The notes under the pieces: generated by a model
Database searches by the model: none
Told to the model about the DNA's origin: nothing
Seen by the model: the letters and a program-made list of their open reading frames with translations, nothing else
Part shown: positions 35,654-49,266 of the stretch, piece after piece
Position numbering within the stretch: the stretch's first letter is position 1
Layout: each line of letters starts with the position of its first letter
Assembly: GCF_018812025.1 (NCBI RefSeq)
Contig: NC_063054.1
Coordinates: 30,811,418 to 30,875,417, forward strand
Origin: Megalobrama amblycephala
Taxonomy: Eukaryota > Chordata > Actinopteri > Cypriniformes > Xenocyprididae
Length of the DNA stretch: 64,000 nucleotides
Reading direction: 5' to 3'
Translations under genes and position numbers: made by a program

Positions 35654-37419
35654 TTAACCCTCAGGGGTCTGAGGATTTTTGGGGCCCTGGAGAAGTTTTG
35701 ACATGCCCTGACATTTGTGCTTTTTTCAGTTGTTCATAAACATATTAATGACAAAAGTGTCATTACACTGTATTCAGCACAAACTAGGCTACAATAATAT
35801 GTGAGGAACATGTATGTACATGTTTGTGTTTTTGAAGGAATAACGTTTATGCGTGGTTATTGAAAAAACAAAAAACTTAAGTCACTGAAATAAAGCCAAA
35901 AAAATATATTAAAACTGTGTTCACAAGAATTCTGGGTATTGGAGGTTGTAGACTAGAGTTTTTGCTTCAGAATGAAGTAAAAATTATCCTTCCTACTCCT
36001 TCATATAAAACAATAGAGAGATTTCAATTTTCTAAGACACTTTTTGTCAAGAAAAGACAGTATGCATGGGGGCGTGAATAATCATGAATAATGGGTGATT
36101 CTCACCTGAGAAGACAAAAGAATTGCATAATAATGACTTGAAATGACTTGCATATTAATGAGGCCTTTCAGTCAGGTAGGCTGTGAAAAAAAAACCTCTG
36201 TGATCATGCTGATAACAGGATTAAAGTCCACTCAGGACAAAAAAAAACATGATTTTTGTGATCTCATGCATGCACGTATTATTGCACATGATATGAAGAC
36301 AATTTTGTATAGGCCTATGTTAAATTACAGTACCAGTCAAAAGATTGAACACATTGCCATTATAATCTTTTTAAAAGAAGTCTCAAGTCTCTAACCAAAT
36401 AATGGTTTTCTATTTTAATATACTTTAAAATATAATGTATTTCTGTGATGCAAAGCGTCTGAACATTCCTACCTCTAGGGCATTTCATATAGGCTACTAT
36501 ATTTGTTATATTATAGAGCCTAAATGTTGATGTGCAGTTAACAAACTATACATCATTAAAAAGATCTAAGACTCAAGCTTCACATTTTGACTCTTAAAAT
36601 CTTATATTGACCATAATTTCTTAATATGCTTAAAAGCATGCACATTTGGAGAAATATTGATGGATTCTCATATGTTTATATCAATTTTCTATACAGAGGA
36701 GTAATATTTATTATTCTATATTTATTGTCATCATTATGAGCGCTGGATGCTGTGTTTTTAATTCATACTTGCAGCTGGAGGGCGCTCTGCCCCTTTTGTC
36801 CACAAATGCCTCAGTAAAAGAAGAGGCATATCATGTGACAATCAAGGAACTAACAGAGGCAAGAGATCGCTAAATATGGCTATTCAAAACACTTTTCAAG
36901 ACAATAAATACACAATTGAGATGATGGATGTATTGACTGAATTTGCGTCTGAATAGCGCTCGCTCCGTGGGCGTGGCCGCATTAGCGGATAATGAGCTGA
37001 ATCACAGACTTCTGACATGGCTCTCTTTTCATACAGATTACATAAACACAGAAGGTTTGTTTTCGATTTGACTTACATGTTTTAAAACCTGACATCTTAA
37101 CGCTTTTTTAGACATAAGTGTAATTTTTCTGTCATTAGTATTCACTAAGTTACAGTTCATTTTCTGAGAACTATCAGATTTGACTTCGTTCAGAGGGAGA
37201 CGAGAGATCATGTTAGTTTTCTTTATTTTACAAAAAGCACAACATTTTGTTTTTACTCTGAGTGTACACAAATGAAAGAAGATATTACACAGATTAAAAT
37301 GGTGTATAACTCTTAATTGTATGTGCAACATTGACGGAGTATTTTGAGTCTCTTTCACACTGATAAGAAAAAAACCACGGTGGTATCGCCGGCGATACCC
37401 TCAGACCTCAGAGTGTTAA
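35654..37419. mobile_element. Nested TTAA element A (CTC...GGTCTGAGG ends)
   Basis: TTAA (35654-35657) then CCCTCAGGGGTCTGAGG; the inverted right end is CACTCTGAGGTCTGAGG next to TTAA (37416-37419). It is 1.77 kb, with no transposase frame. It carries an AAAAGTTTGG-family fragment (36328-36475) and a perfect 18-bp palindrome (37382-37399) just inside its right end. Ends and target site indicate a piggyBac-like non-autonomous element. Confidence 0.8.
36328..36475 (-). repeat. Divergent AAAAGTTTGG-family fragment
   Basis: AGTACCAGTCAAAAGATTGA, then TCTTTTTAAAAGAAGTCTC and GTATTTCTGTGATGCAAAGC, follow the order seen at 42985-43180. Differences are many, so this copy is older than the hairpin copy. 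Confidence 0.55.
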
Positions 37420-37926
37420 AGGAACACTCCACTTTTTTTGAAAATAGGCTAATTTTCCAACTCCCCAAGAGTTAAACAGTTGAGTTTTACCATTTTCGAA
37501 TCCATTCAGCCGATCTCCGGGTCTGGCGGTACCACTTTTAGCATAGCTTAGCATAGTTCATTGAATCTGATTAGACCGTTAGCATCTCGCTCAAAAATGA
37601 CCAAAGAGTTTCGATATTTTTCCTATTTAAAACGTGTCTCTTCTGTAGTTACATCATGTACCAAGACCTGACGGAAAATGAAAAGTTGCAATTTTCTAGG
37701 CCGATATGGCTAGGAACTATACTCTCATTCCGGCGTAATAATCAAGGAACTTTGCTGCCGTACCACGGGTGCAGCATGCGCAATGATATCATGACCCCCT
37801 GCTTGCACAGGGAGCGTGTCTTGCAACCATGAAGACATTTGTGAGAGACGCTGCATAATATCATTAACTCTAGGGGAGTTTGAAAATGAGCCTATTTAAA
37901 AAAAAAAAAATGGAGTGTTCCTTTAA
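37416..37926 (+). mobile_element. Nested TTAA element B (AGGAACACTCCA ends)
   Basis: TTAA (37416-37419) then AGGAACACTCCACTTTTTTT; the right end TGGAGTGTTCCT runs into TTAA (37923-37926). The outer 12 bases are a perfect inverted repeat, and GAAAATAGGC/GCCTATTT extends it. At 511 bp it is non-coding. It shares the TTAA at 37416 with element A, so A and B lie end to end in one target. I recall the family as abundant in cyprinids. Confidence 0.88.
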
Positions 37927-38333
37927 TTCATCGACTAGCATGTGTCGTCATGGTAATCTTTTGTGCAAATCCAGCATTGAATTGACCCTCATTTGTGAAG
38001 CAGTCCTGCGTAAAATGACGCATGGCAACAACACTCTACTACAACAAATGTTCCTCTTCTCTAAAGCAGCCCAACATGGCCTCACCCCTTTGTTGCATTT
38101 TCCCTTGGGCAGGGTTTATGTAAATTTCGGGGTTTGAGATGTCACTAACCTGGGAAGAAGTTCATGGTAGTTCATACCAGCCATGTAGTCCGTTAAAAGC
38201 GATTTCTGTATCAATCTCCCTTTGCATTGAACTTTGAGCATTGAAACTTTGCAGATGTTGTTTATCCTCAAACAGCAATATTCCACACTAACGAAAGTTA
38301 AAAAAGTAAAATCATAATCAAAGGCCCCTTTAA

Positions 38334-41300
38334 ACTAGAAGTACACAAAGTTTATATAGTTTTCAGGGTTTGAGCCATTTTAAGCTGTGGAGCTTAAAGA
38401 TTTACACTGGAATATGACATTTAGATGATTTTTGCAAGAACTAGTATGGGTAGCTATGATTAACATTCCAGTGACATGCAGAGTGCAAATTAAACAAAAT
38501 AATCCAATAATGTAATAATCCCAAAGACAGACGTCCCCTGAGTGAAAAATAAGCCTAGAATAATGGACAGGACCGTTCTAAAAATGGCTGCTGTCGTCTT
38601 TGTGTGCCTTACGACCTTATTTAAATTCTCCACAGCTTCTTTTCTGGAAAGAATGTCATGCATACACTAATTCATGTGTAAATCTGTGAGAAAATTACAC
38701 AGATGTTTTTTGTTGCTACTAACACATGCTCCGCCATCTGCGGTTGTGTCTTCTTAAAGTATTACAGCGTAATCATGAATGAAATACACAGTTCATATGG
38801 TGATTTCAAAATAAGCCTCTTTAGATCAAGGTTTGTCTGCCTGGAAGCAGGTTCATGCCAAGTTAGTCTTACACTAACTTTTTTGGAGCATATGCTTTCA
38901 ATTCACTGAAACAAACTAATTCAAATAAAGGCTATGACGACTGTACATTATCCTGCTTAGTTACCAAATAAATAAAGAAAAAATATACATGCTGTTGAAT
39001 ACAATTGACCTAACAACAAGCCGAACAACAGTGCAAAAAATATTACGATATTCATTTATTATTTTTAGTCTGAAAACTTCTACTTCTATAGACTCAGAAT
39101 TGCAAAAAGAATCACTAATGGAATCATTCAGGGATGTGAATCATTTAAATCCTTATGATTCCCATCTCCACTCGTCATATTGAGTATTACTAGCTGATGT
39201 GTCTGCTTTGCATTCACAGTATGACTGAAGAGTGAATGTAATTTCTTGGCTGGATTATGACTGACAGACAGAAATGAGTGGCACACATCTTATCTTCATT
39301 TCGCTGGCGAGGGAGAGATGCTGACACGCTGGATTTTGCAAATGAGCCACTGATACATTCCTAATCGTTTTTTGCTTAATTCGAGTCGGGCTCGACCGGT
39401 CGGGTGCAGCAGATAATGGCAAATTGCAGACATTCTTAATAGACTTACAGAGTTTTGATTTCAGGGAAAATTCAAATCCATTAACTTCAACACAGTCTTT
39501 CGTATCAACCTCCGAAGAGAATCACGTAGATGAGGGTGAGGAAGGTTAAAAAACAATGAATCTAGATGCTCATAACACAACCAAACCATCACAAATACAC
39601 TGAATAATTGAATTACAATTAAACATACTAATCATTGTGATTATGGTCATTTCAACATCTAAATGAGGGCTGTCATTGTAATTATGGCCATTTTGTGAAG
39701 CATTTTATGAGTCTGTTTCCTTAGGACGGTTGCACGCATGCAAAGATAATAAATCTAATCTAATCAAAAGAATGATATATGTTGGGAGCAGCAGGGAAGA
39801 TTTTATATAAGTCACTGAATTTAAATGCAAATGGGACAAATCAGTGCAAAACAAAAAGGTGTATGAGTCAAATAATAAGGCAGTTTATTTCCTCCTGGAA
39901 CTGTGCACTGTGCTGGGCAAGAAATGAAACTATTGTTTCTTTTGTCATCGCCATCATTTCACAGACTTCAAATTAAATCCTCCTCCCTATTTTTCCTCTG
40001 CTTCCTCTGTTTAACGAGAATAAATGTAGGAAAGTTTCTCTGAAAAATAAATGTATTCTTAATTATCCATCCTCGGAGCACATTCTGTGTGTTTTTCTTT
40101 TTTCTTTGTTTTTATAAAGGGGCCATTTTCTAGACTTTTGCAGCATATTCTAGCAATCAGCCACTTATTATACTACTAATATATGTACCTTAAAGTGTAA
40201 TTTTGCCGATTTTCAACCTGCTCTGTATTGTTTCAGGGTTGGTTATATATGTAAATGAACAATGTTTACTTGTTCTCCTTGTTACCTGTACCGAGAAATT
40301 CACATTTATTTGTCAGCAAAAGTCCTTTCATGAAAACTACAGATTATACTTCTGGACAGTTGGATCGGCAGAGGGTTATTAACAGAACAGTTATTGTAAG
40401 GGTAGGTTTATCGCTAAAAATTGACAGAATGGAAGTTTCTTTCAGTGTTTTCCCCTCTGTTTGGCCTAAAACACTGTTTGTTCTCATCCAGTTTGAAATT
40501 TTGACAACAAACACTGAGGTTTTTCAGATTTTCCATCACTATGTTCTCTCCATATTTGTAACTCTTTGCAGCCTTTAGCCACTGCCTACGACACACTGAA
40601 TCCTTCACTGGAAAGCGTAAATATCTCACTCTCGTTAAACCTTTGAATTCTTGCACATGGGAACAATAGAAATCGACACAATTATGACTAAAAGTTTGCT
40701 AAGAAGTATTTCCTATTAAAGCATTTGAAAGTGCTATTTGACTTTGGTAAGCATAGCAGACTGATGGGAGTGGCCTTGGATGGCAATTTGCCCAGTACAT
40801 TATGGGGAAGACAACAGCCCTTTTCTTTGTTTTCTCTAGTCAGGTTGCCCCAATTTAAATTTTCTTCCCCCGCTTTTCTACTGTATATGCAAGTTTTATT
40901 GAAAGCACATTTTGCCATCTGTGAATTACCCCTTTAAGGTTTTTAACTATTTGAACTATTTTCTGTTCACTAAAATGCATCGCACTTGACCCTGTTCTAA
41001 AAGAATGGAAGCCTGGGCCTGATGTTAAGGCCAAAAGTGATTTCTGGAGGGGATATGAGTTTTAATGACCCTACAAGTTCGATTAAACCATCAAAATGAG
41101 AAAAGTATTTTATATTTTTAAAAAATGTTATTTATTAGGAAAGAACCAAACACTAAAATGGTAAAGGTATTTATCTGACAAAATGATTTGGCAAACTACA
41201 GCTATAGACCTTATTTTACTATGCACTTTTTTTTTTAAATAATTTATGAATAAAGGGTGAAGATGTCAATTCCTAGGCCAGACATATTCAGCCACTACCG

Positions 41301-42164
41301 TACATGTCAAGAAAGAACAGCTTGTATACACACTTAAATTGGATTCATACGTTTAAATTAATTTTTAATTTTTATTTATTATGTTTTTCTTATAAGATCC
41401 ACTTATAATGCAATAATCCACTTATAAAACAAGTAAAAAAATACAGATTAAGAATATATATTTTTTTACTGCAGAATGATTCTGACAAAAAAGGGACTAG
41501 ATATTTAGAAACAGATACTAGATACAGTTTTTCATTGGTATATTCAAGTATGTCTCATCCTCTATCAGGTCAGATCAGGAAGATCAAATACTGCATGCTA
41601 GAGTAATGAACCAGTATACAGAGTAAATACTGAGTGACAGCCGTAGACGTGCTTGCAAAGACCACACACACACGAGTCACTCGAGGTCAGCTTGTTTGTT
41701 TGTATATGGTGAAGTGCTCCGAATACGGCACTCTTACCGTGAAAAGAGCGTCATCCCAAATGAAATTTCATTTCCGTCACACATTCTTCCTGTGTCAGTC
41801 ACCTCCAGAGTCATTCATGCTCTGCCCTGCCGGTGCTTTGTGTCAGAAGGTAAGCCATTCCAGGAGGAGATGAGGTGAAGAGACAGTTTGATGGTGAAGC
41901 ATTTCTTTCTGAGTGATGACACAATGTTGGAAAAGTTTTCAGTTCTTTGCCAAAGAAAGGACACAGATTAGGGTAGAACAGTCAAAGGTGAATCTAAAAT
42001 AATTTCCTGAAGTATTGCTATACCTGAGAGCTCTTTTGAAAGAGGGTTTTGACCTAGTTAATAACATTGGAGGCCAACGAATGACACCTCAAAGTTGTTT
42101 AGAGTCACATCAAGTCCTGTCGACCTGTCATCTTCTGTGGCAGTAAGGTCTGCTGTGTTTTTGA
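38334..42164. other. Long stretch without recognised gene
   Basis: About 3.8 kb. Frames on the plus strand at 38703, 39779, 40255 (107 codons) and 41634, and on the minus strand at 40414 and 40688, are short, with no family features. No terminal-repeat pair was found by eye. The segment 41100-41480 is AT-rich. Confidence 0.5.
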
Positions 42165-42560
42165 CAGAATATATATATTTATACAACAGTTCTTTCTGGT
42201 TCTCAAATCTGACTGGCTGAGAGCCATGCAATATTCTAGTGATAACAGCACTCCTACCATTTCACTGTTTGTATCACTCAGCTTGATGCGACTGTCATGG
42301 AGGCTGAGCAAATCCACCTTAATTTTTAAATTAATTGTTATACCATGTTGTTTTAAGAGTTTTTAGGTGAGAATGTAGTTGTTTACACCTGAAATAAGTG
42401 ACTCATATTTAATCATAGCGCCTATTTTACAATTTGTTTAGGCGTTTTCGGAGATGCGAGCTCCAGGTCGTCAGCGGCTGTTCAGTGCTCGTATACCCGC
42501 TGAGAACAGCTTCATCTTGGCCAGTGCTTCAGGGATTTGCTGCTGGTTCTTATAGTAGTT
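42165..42560. repeat. Possible dispersed repeat
   Basis: TTCTGGTTCTCAAATCTGAC through GAGAGCCATGCAATATTCTA and GTATACCCGCTGAGAACAGC recalls a fish repeat family. There is no second copy in this window, so the assignment rests on memory. Confidence 0.3.
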
Positions 42561-42820
42561 AAACAGGAGATATAATTCATTTTGGGTACATAAAACAAGG
42601 AATATTTCTTCTTATTTATCTATTACTTGTTCCTGAGCAAATTGAATTGGGCTATGTTAAATGTAATACATTTATATTACAAATAAATATATCCTATATT
42701 TAACTTGCATCATGTAGAGCACTGTTTTTGTATGTTTGACTGAATTATATTTTATATGAATAATAATGTTGTATTTGGTATTGAGAACGTGGCCATTAGT
42801 ACGGTAGAAGTGTGATATTG

Positions 42821-43918
<1,098 letters not shown>

Positions 43919-43935
43919 ATATATATATATATATA
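43919..43935. repeat. (TA)n microsatellite
   Basis: Short TA run at the right border of the long hairpin, mirroring the left-hand (TA)n. Confidence 0.9.
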
Positions 43936-44070
43936 GGTCTCCACTGACTTTCATTGTATGGGCAAAACAAAAAAATTAAAAATAAAATAAACATCTTCAA
44001 AATATATGTGATTCTGCAGAAGAAAGAAAGTTGGACATGTGGGTGAGTAAACGATTTATTTTTGGATGGA
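43936..44070 (-). repeat. Fragment of AAAGGGATAGTTCACCC family
   Basis: CACTGACTTTCATTGTATGG, then TTCTGCAGAAGAAAGAAAGT and GGGTGAGTAAACGA, follow the inverted order of this common family. The terminus itself is missing. Confidence 0.5.
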
Positions 44071-45280
44071 TTATGACTTATATCAACTGCTTGATATTCA
44101 TAGTCAAAGTTCAATATTTTAAAGTCACATTTTAATATGGTGGCCTTTGTTGCCTTCAGATCTCCTGCACTGAATTAATGGCACAGTACTTAAACCCCAA
44201 ATAGAACCATGAAATTTCAGTTAAAGAATATAAAGGCTTTTACTCTCCCTTCGGCCAGAAACGAGATGGATTGCATCGCATGGTCCTCTTATGAGGACAT
44301 TCCATGCTGAAGCTATTTAAGTGTGACCGAATTTAAAAGGAAACTCTGCTGTGACCGGTCTTCCATTAGGGCACTTTTGGATTTCCAATAAAGGCTTCTA
44401 AATGTTTCAGTATTGGCTGATTCTGGGACATAATCACTGATTTTAATTAAAAGCTGTGAATGTGCATCGACGTGTGCACACATTGAGCCTGCTGAAAAGC
44501 TATTTAAAAATCCTAATGGAATTCATCATTTTCTTCATTTGCAAACAGCTCCAACAAGGGATGAGCAGCTTTGCGTGAACACTTCATCATTCTATGTGAT
44601 TGTTTGACAACAGGCCTCTGCCTTCTGTTAGCTGAATCACCAGCGGTCTGCACTGAATACAGATGCCTGCCGGTGATTCTACGCTTTGGAATAACTGCGA
44701 ACAGCATGACCAATTATAAACTGTTCACTATCACCAAATTGGCAAATCTGTGCACGAAGTTGAGCATAGAACCAAATGTTGATTTATAGGACTTAAAATC
44801 CCAGGTTAAAGTCACCTTTCACCCTGAGCATAGAAGCATTTCCCACTTAACCACATGATGGTATAAATTAAAACAAAACTCGACCTTAAAATTATTTCAG
44901 TGATAGAGCAACTCTTAACTGGACAAATTCTACTGACACCGCTACCTGAGCAGCCTCAGCGGCTACAACCACACTCTGCAAGTTTCGTGTTCGGGTCGGT
45001 ACACACAGCGCTGCCCATCTTCTGCCAGCGGAAGAGTGCGACCTGCTTTACGGCATACGTCACATATTTTACTCGTAGCCTGGATGAAACAATGTAATAT
45101 GCAAGTCTCAAAACCAGTGCCATGGCTACTTTACCTGGTCGGTGGACATGGTTTCCAAAAAAGGTTTCTTTCGTTTCACAGGGATGCTTATACAGCGACA
45201 GTATTTACGACACTGGTAACAGACAATTGTGCTTATCAACCACATGGGGGAACCATGAACAAATGTTCCATGGTGTTGCT
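44071..45280. other. No gene recognised
   Basis: Frames at 44571 and 44900 (plus) and 44513 (minus) have no family features. Confidence 0.5.
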
Positions 45281-45818
45281 TTAAAGTGTTAGTACACCCA
45301 AAAATAAAATTTCTGTCATTAATTACTCACCCTCATGTCGTTCCACACCCGTAAGACCTTCGTTCATCTTCGGAACACAAATTAAGATATTTTTGATGAA
45401 ATCCGATGGCTCAGTGAGGCCTCCATTGCCCTCATGATAATTAAACATTTCAGATGCCCAGAAAGCTACTAAAGACATATTTAAAACAGTTCATGTGACT
45501 ACAGTGTACAACCTTAATGTTATGAAGTGACGAGAATACATGCATGCCAAAAAACAAAATAATGACATTATTCTAACAATATCTAGTGATGGGCGATTTC
45601 AAAACACTGCTTCATGAAGCTTCGAAGCTTTTGTTTCGAATAAGTGGTTCGGAGTGTGAATCAAACTGCCAAAGTCACGCCCCCCAGTGGTGAACCATTG
45701 AAATTTCAAAACACTTATGACATAACGAAGCCTCGTTTACTGAAATCATGTGACTTTGGCAGTTGGATACACGCTCCGAACCACTGATTCGAAACACAAG
45801 ACTCGTATAGCTTCGAAG
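45281..45818 (+). mobile_element. TTAA-type foldback element, right-truncated
   Basis: TTAA (45281-45284) then AGTGTTAGTACACCCAAAAA and CTCACCCTCATGTCGTTCCA. Inside, an inverted pair (45630-45678 and 45750-45798) centres on the CACGCCCCCCAGTGG region: AACTGCCAAAGTCAC against GTGACTTTGGCAGTT, and AGTGGTTCGGAG against CTCCGAACCACT. A perfect AAGCTTCGAAGCTT palindrome lies at 45617-45630. The second half of the outer palindrome is missing. Confidence 0.65.
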
Positions 45819-46929
45819 AGTTTATGTCCGAACTCCAGCTCAGTATTGGCCAAAGCTGCACACGTGAGCAGCACGACGCTTGCGTGTGATGCTAACGCAG
45901 GAGCCGGCCAATAATGAGTCGCATTCGGACGTAGTACACGGAAACCTGCATTGTGCTTACTGCGTCAACTGCGTACGGAGACAACAGCTACAAAGACTGA
46001 CAATGGCAATAGAGCTGGTAGACTATTTATCCTCCGTCTTCCTGTATCCATCATGAATTCCCTCTGGTACAACTAATTATGGACTCAAAAACACATCAAT
46101 AACCCTGACAGGTGACCTTCTTCTATTTGATATCCGAAAGGGAAAATAAATCAAATCCAAATTACAGTGCGATTTCGCTCTCGGGGGACAGCTGGACCCG
46201 TGCTGTGTTTATAGTGATGCAGTCGTTGTCCATGTGAGAGGATGATAAAAGCATCAGGGCCAGAGGAGGCCATAAAATATGAATGCACACTGTGTACTTC
46301 ACCCGCATTTACGGAAACACATTCAACAGGCCAAATCTCCTAGATTTACCTGTGTGACATTGCAAATTCTCTAAAATGATGTACATGTAACACAAATTTA
46401 AGCTACAGTACGCTCACTCTGACAGCACATTTACTGCTGGAGGTCGCAGGTCGCAGGGCTGTAGGCGTTCCTGCCTCTGGATGTGCAACTGGCCAATGCT
46501 TTTTAAAACCTCATAAATGAGATGTATTGCCAGTGAGAAGATGATGTCATTATGTCAGCTAATTTTCATGCAGCTAAAACAAATACTGTACTCTGCAGGA
46601 GGAAGCATTTGTATATACATTGCAGCATAGCATAATACATCACATCATAAACTAGATGATTATCAATGCACGAGTCAAACTCATGCAGATTGTTGATCAT
46701 TTCTGTCTGGCATGTTCATTTTTTTTTTTTTTTATTATTATATGCCTACTTGTGGGGAGAGACAAATCATGTAGAACAGTGAAATCACTCACAGCAACAT
46801 GAACTCCTCCATCTGGCTGATGCTCGGTTGCAGTATCTCGCAGGATACATACAGATCACATCAGCTCCAGCATCTTCACTCCTATTGGTCACCCTCATCA
46901 CATTGCTTACATTTCATAAAAGACAAAAA
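45819..46929. other. No gene recognised; poly(T) near 46718
   Basis: No coding frame of note. The first 200 bp may continue an old repeat. Confidence 0.5.
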
Positions 46930-47095
46930 AAGTTATTTTGTATTTTTTATTTTATATAGGCCTATTATATATAGTATTAATTATTATTTTGAATTAGCTT
47001 TTATTTTTAGTTTATTTTAATTTTAGTTTTAGTAATTTTGTGCTTTTGTCATTTTAATTTTTTTTTATTCTATTTATTTTTAATATTACTTTCAA
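46930..47095 (+). repeat. T-rich dispersed repeat
   Basis: Built of TTTTATTTTTAGTTTATTTT-like words with TTTTAGTAATTTTGTGCTTT. The complement resembles the A-rich stretch at 2505-2665. Confidence 0.4.
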
Positions 47096-47745
47096 GTTTT
47101 GAGTTTGTAGTACTCATGCATGTTAATTGCTCCTAACTTGAAGTACTGAGTTAGCTAACTCATACACTTTGATAGCAGTTAACATAAAATATTTAGTTAA
47201 TTCACTTTTTTATTGTGAGCTCTTCCAAAACAAAAGAGTTGTTTACTTCACTATAAAACCTAATTAGAAAATTCAGAAAATGCCAACTTTGCTAACATGT
47301 TAACAATAGCATGGAATTACGCATACTGAATAAGTACATTAACTTCAAACATATAACTTCCCTGTACTCAAACCAAGCAGCATGCACCACTTGTCACCAT
47401 GATGGTAACTCTCCAAAAACCCACATTAACAGAAACTCTTCTAAATTAGCATACCAAAACATTAATTACTACTAAATCTTCCTTGCCATTAATCTTGTCC
47501 AAAAAAACATTATATAACACTTAATTTTAGCATTTACTCTCCCTTTCGAGTGCCATGGGCAAACCATGCTGGGAAATAGAAATCCCAGCCCAGTTTCAGT
47601 TAAACTTAAGTTTGTCTAAATTAAAAGAAATGAGTTCATACAACTCAAAACAATAAAACAGTTCAGTTTACTTGAAATATGTAGTGCTGTGAACTCAAAA
47701 GAAATTTCTAAATACTCATAATAGTTAATTTAACTGATTTTGCAT
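47096..47745 (-). mobile_element. Inverted, truncated copy of the 20636 element
   Basis: GTCACCATGATGGTAACTCT, AGCATTTACTCTCCCTTTCG and GGAAATAGAAATCCCAGCCC are reverse complements of blocks in 20636-21366, in the expected order. The terminal ACTGTAAACCC repeats are not preserved. Substitutions and a few indels separate the two copies. Confidence 0.8.
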
Positions 47746-48740
47746 CTATGATATTTTATTAGAGCTTTATTAAAAAAAAATAAAAGATTTTTAATGATTT
47801 TAATTTTATTTAACAATAACAGCACTGGTAGTAATTTTCATTGCTAAAACTAAGTTAAGGAATTAACCAAATTAAAGTATAACAATTTGTTTTCTGTATT
47901 TATAATATTGCAATAATAACAGAAAATACTTATATACTAAATAACTTATAGAATAAAAAACAAAAGGAATTAAGGAAAGACTCTCTCATGCTTTATTTTA
48001 ATGCCATATAAAATGTTTTGCATATTTTTTATAGACATTAGAGAGGAGGCAGAAAGTTACTAGGCAGATGAACATTCCACTCAGGACAGATTCAAAATCG
48101 AGGTATCTGCAGCATGTGTAAAGGTCACAGCTTTGATACCACTGGTTTTCCTTTTGGGCAACACCACAAAATCAAAGTTCCTAGAACCTGCAGAACCTCT
48201 GACTGGTTGCCCATCCTTATTGTGGAACATCGTGGACTATTTTGTTCTTAGTGTGTGAGATCCTCTTGAAGAGATTGACTTAGTTACTTGAAATTCAGTA
48301 GATGTTTTAAAACCTGCACCTTTTGTGCTATGAGGTCAGATTCTCCCCGCTATGCTACCACCATCTGTGCACTCGATTTGAAGACAGACAGATAAAAAAA
48401 GCGATATATTTCTAAATCTATTGCTTCTTACTTCTTCTCTAAAAACCCATTTCCCAAGTCTGTCAAGTATTCATATTGAAAAGCGAGCATGATGATGAAT
48501 TTCAAAGTCCCAGAACTGCAAGATGAAGCTGTAGAACATATCAGCAAGGATTTGGCTTGGATTGCAAAGAGTATTGCGGTTGAAAGTCAGGGCTGCTGTG
48601 AATCCTGATAACCGACTGGGCTTGACTCTCACTGACAGCACAGATGTTGGATAGATCTGCTAGTCAGGCTAAACAAAAATGCACTTTGCACTTTTAATGA
48701 TATTAAAAGATATTGTGCCCTTTTATGTCAAGTTTAACCC
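47746..48740. other. No gene recognised
   Basis: AT-rich until about 48010, then mixed composition. No supported frame. Confidence 0.5.
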
Positions 48741-49266
48741 CTGGGTATACTTTGTTTTTTACAGGTAAGCTAGTGTAAGCACACAGTCGAATGCACAGCC
48801 TTGGAAATTATACTTCATTTGACTTGTACGCCTATACAGGCGCAGTGCAGTTTTGAGCAATCTCTCGCCACGAGTTACAAACCATGTAAACATCTTTGTA
48901 TTCTTTTATGCTAGAGCTGTACAAATAAGGGTACTTTCTAACCTCTTCGCACAATCTCTAATGTATGTAGGCCTCCATTGTCACTGTAGCTTGCATGCGT
49001 TCCCATCTGTTCTGTTTATGAAGTTTTTCTTTGACTACCTTGTGAATTGACGCCCCCAGGGCATGCTTGCCACCTTGTGGATAAACTAATTACTGCAAAA
49101 AATTAAATGCGCATGTGCAACCTGCGTGTATAAGTACATATGGTCACAAAAATCTGGCAGTGCGCGTACAGTTTGCGCATACTCTTCTGATGGCGAAATT
49201 CAAGTCACACGCACTGTACGCTGACCCTTGCCATACACATAAAAAGTGAAGTATACTTTGGGCTTT
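48741..49266. mobile_element. Possible 526-bp MITE with GTATACTT ends
   Basis: The left end CTGGGTATACTTTGTTTTTT and the inverted right end GCCCAAAGTATACTTCACTT are loosely similar. The interior has GTACAGTTTGCGCATACTCT-type words that I recall from fish repeats. A GGGTTAGGTTTAGGGGTAGG stretch follows at 49340, outside it. Confidence 0.4.

Larger units (their letters stand above)
35244..38333 (+). mobile_element. Family C TTAA element (copy 3) carrying two nested TTAA elements
   Basis: The outer element starts TTAA (35244-35247) then AGGGGACCTATAATGCCCCT and ends AAAGGCCCCT with TTAA (38330-38333). It is split at 35654: its left part ends GTTGCTGTGGAGTTGATTTAA and its right part resumes at 37923 with TTAATTCATCGACTAGCATG. 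In copy 2 these two sequences are adjacent (GTGGAGTTGATTCAACTC then ATCGACTAGC), which proves the insertion. Without the inserts the element is roughly 0.8 kb and has no transposase. Confidence 0.9.
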
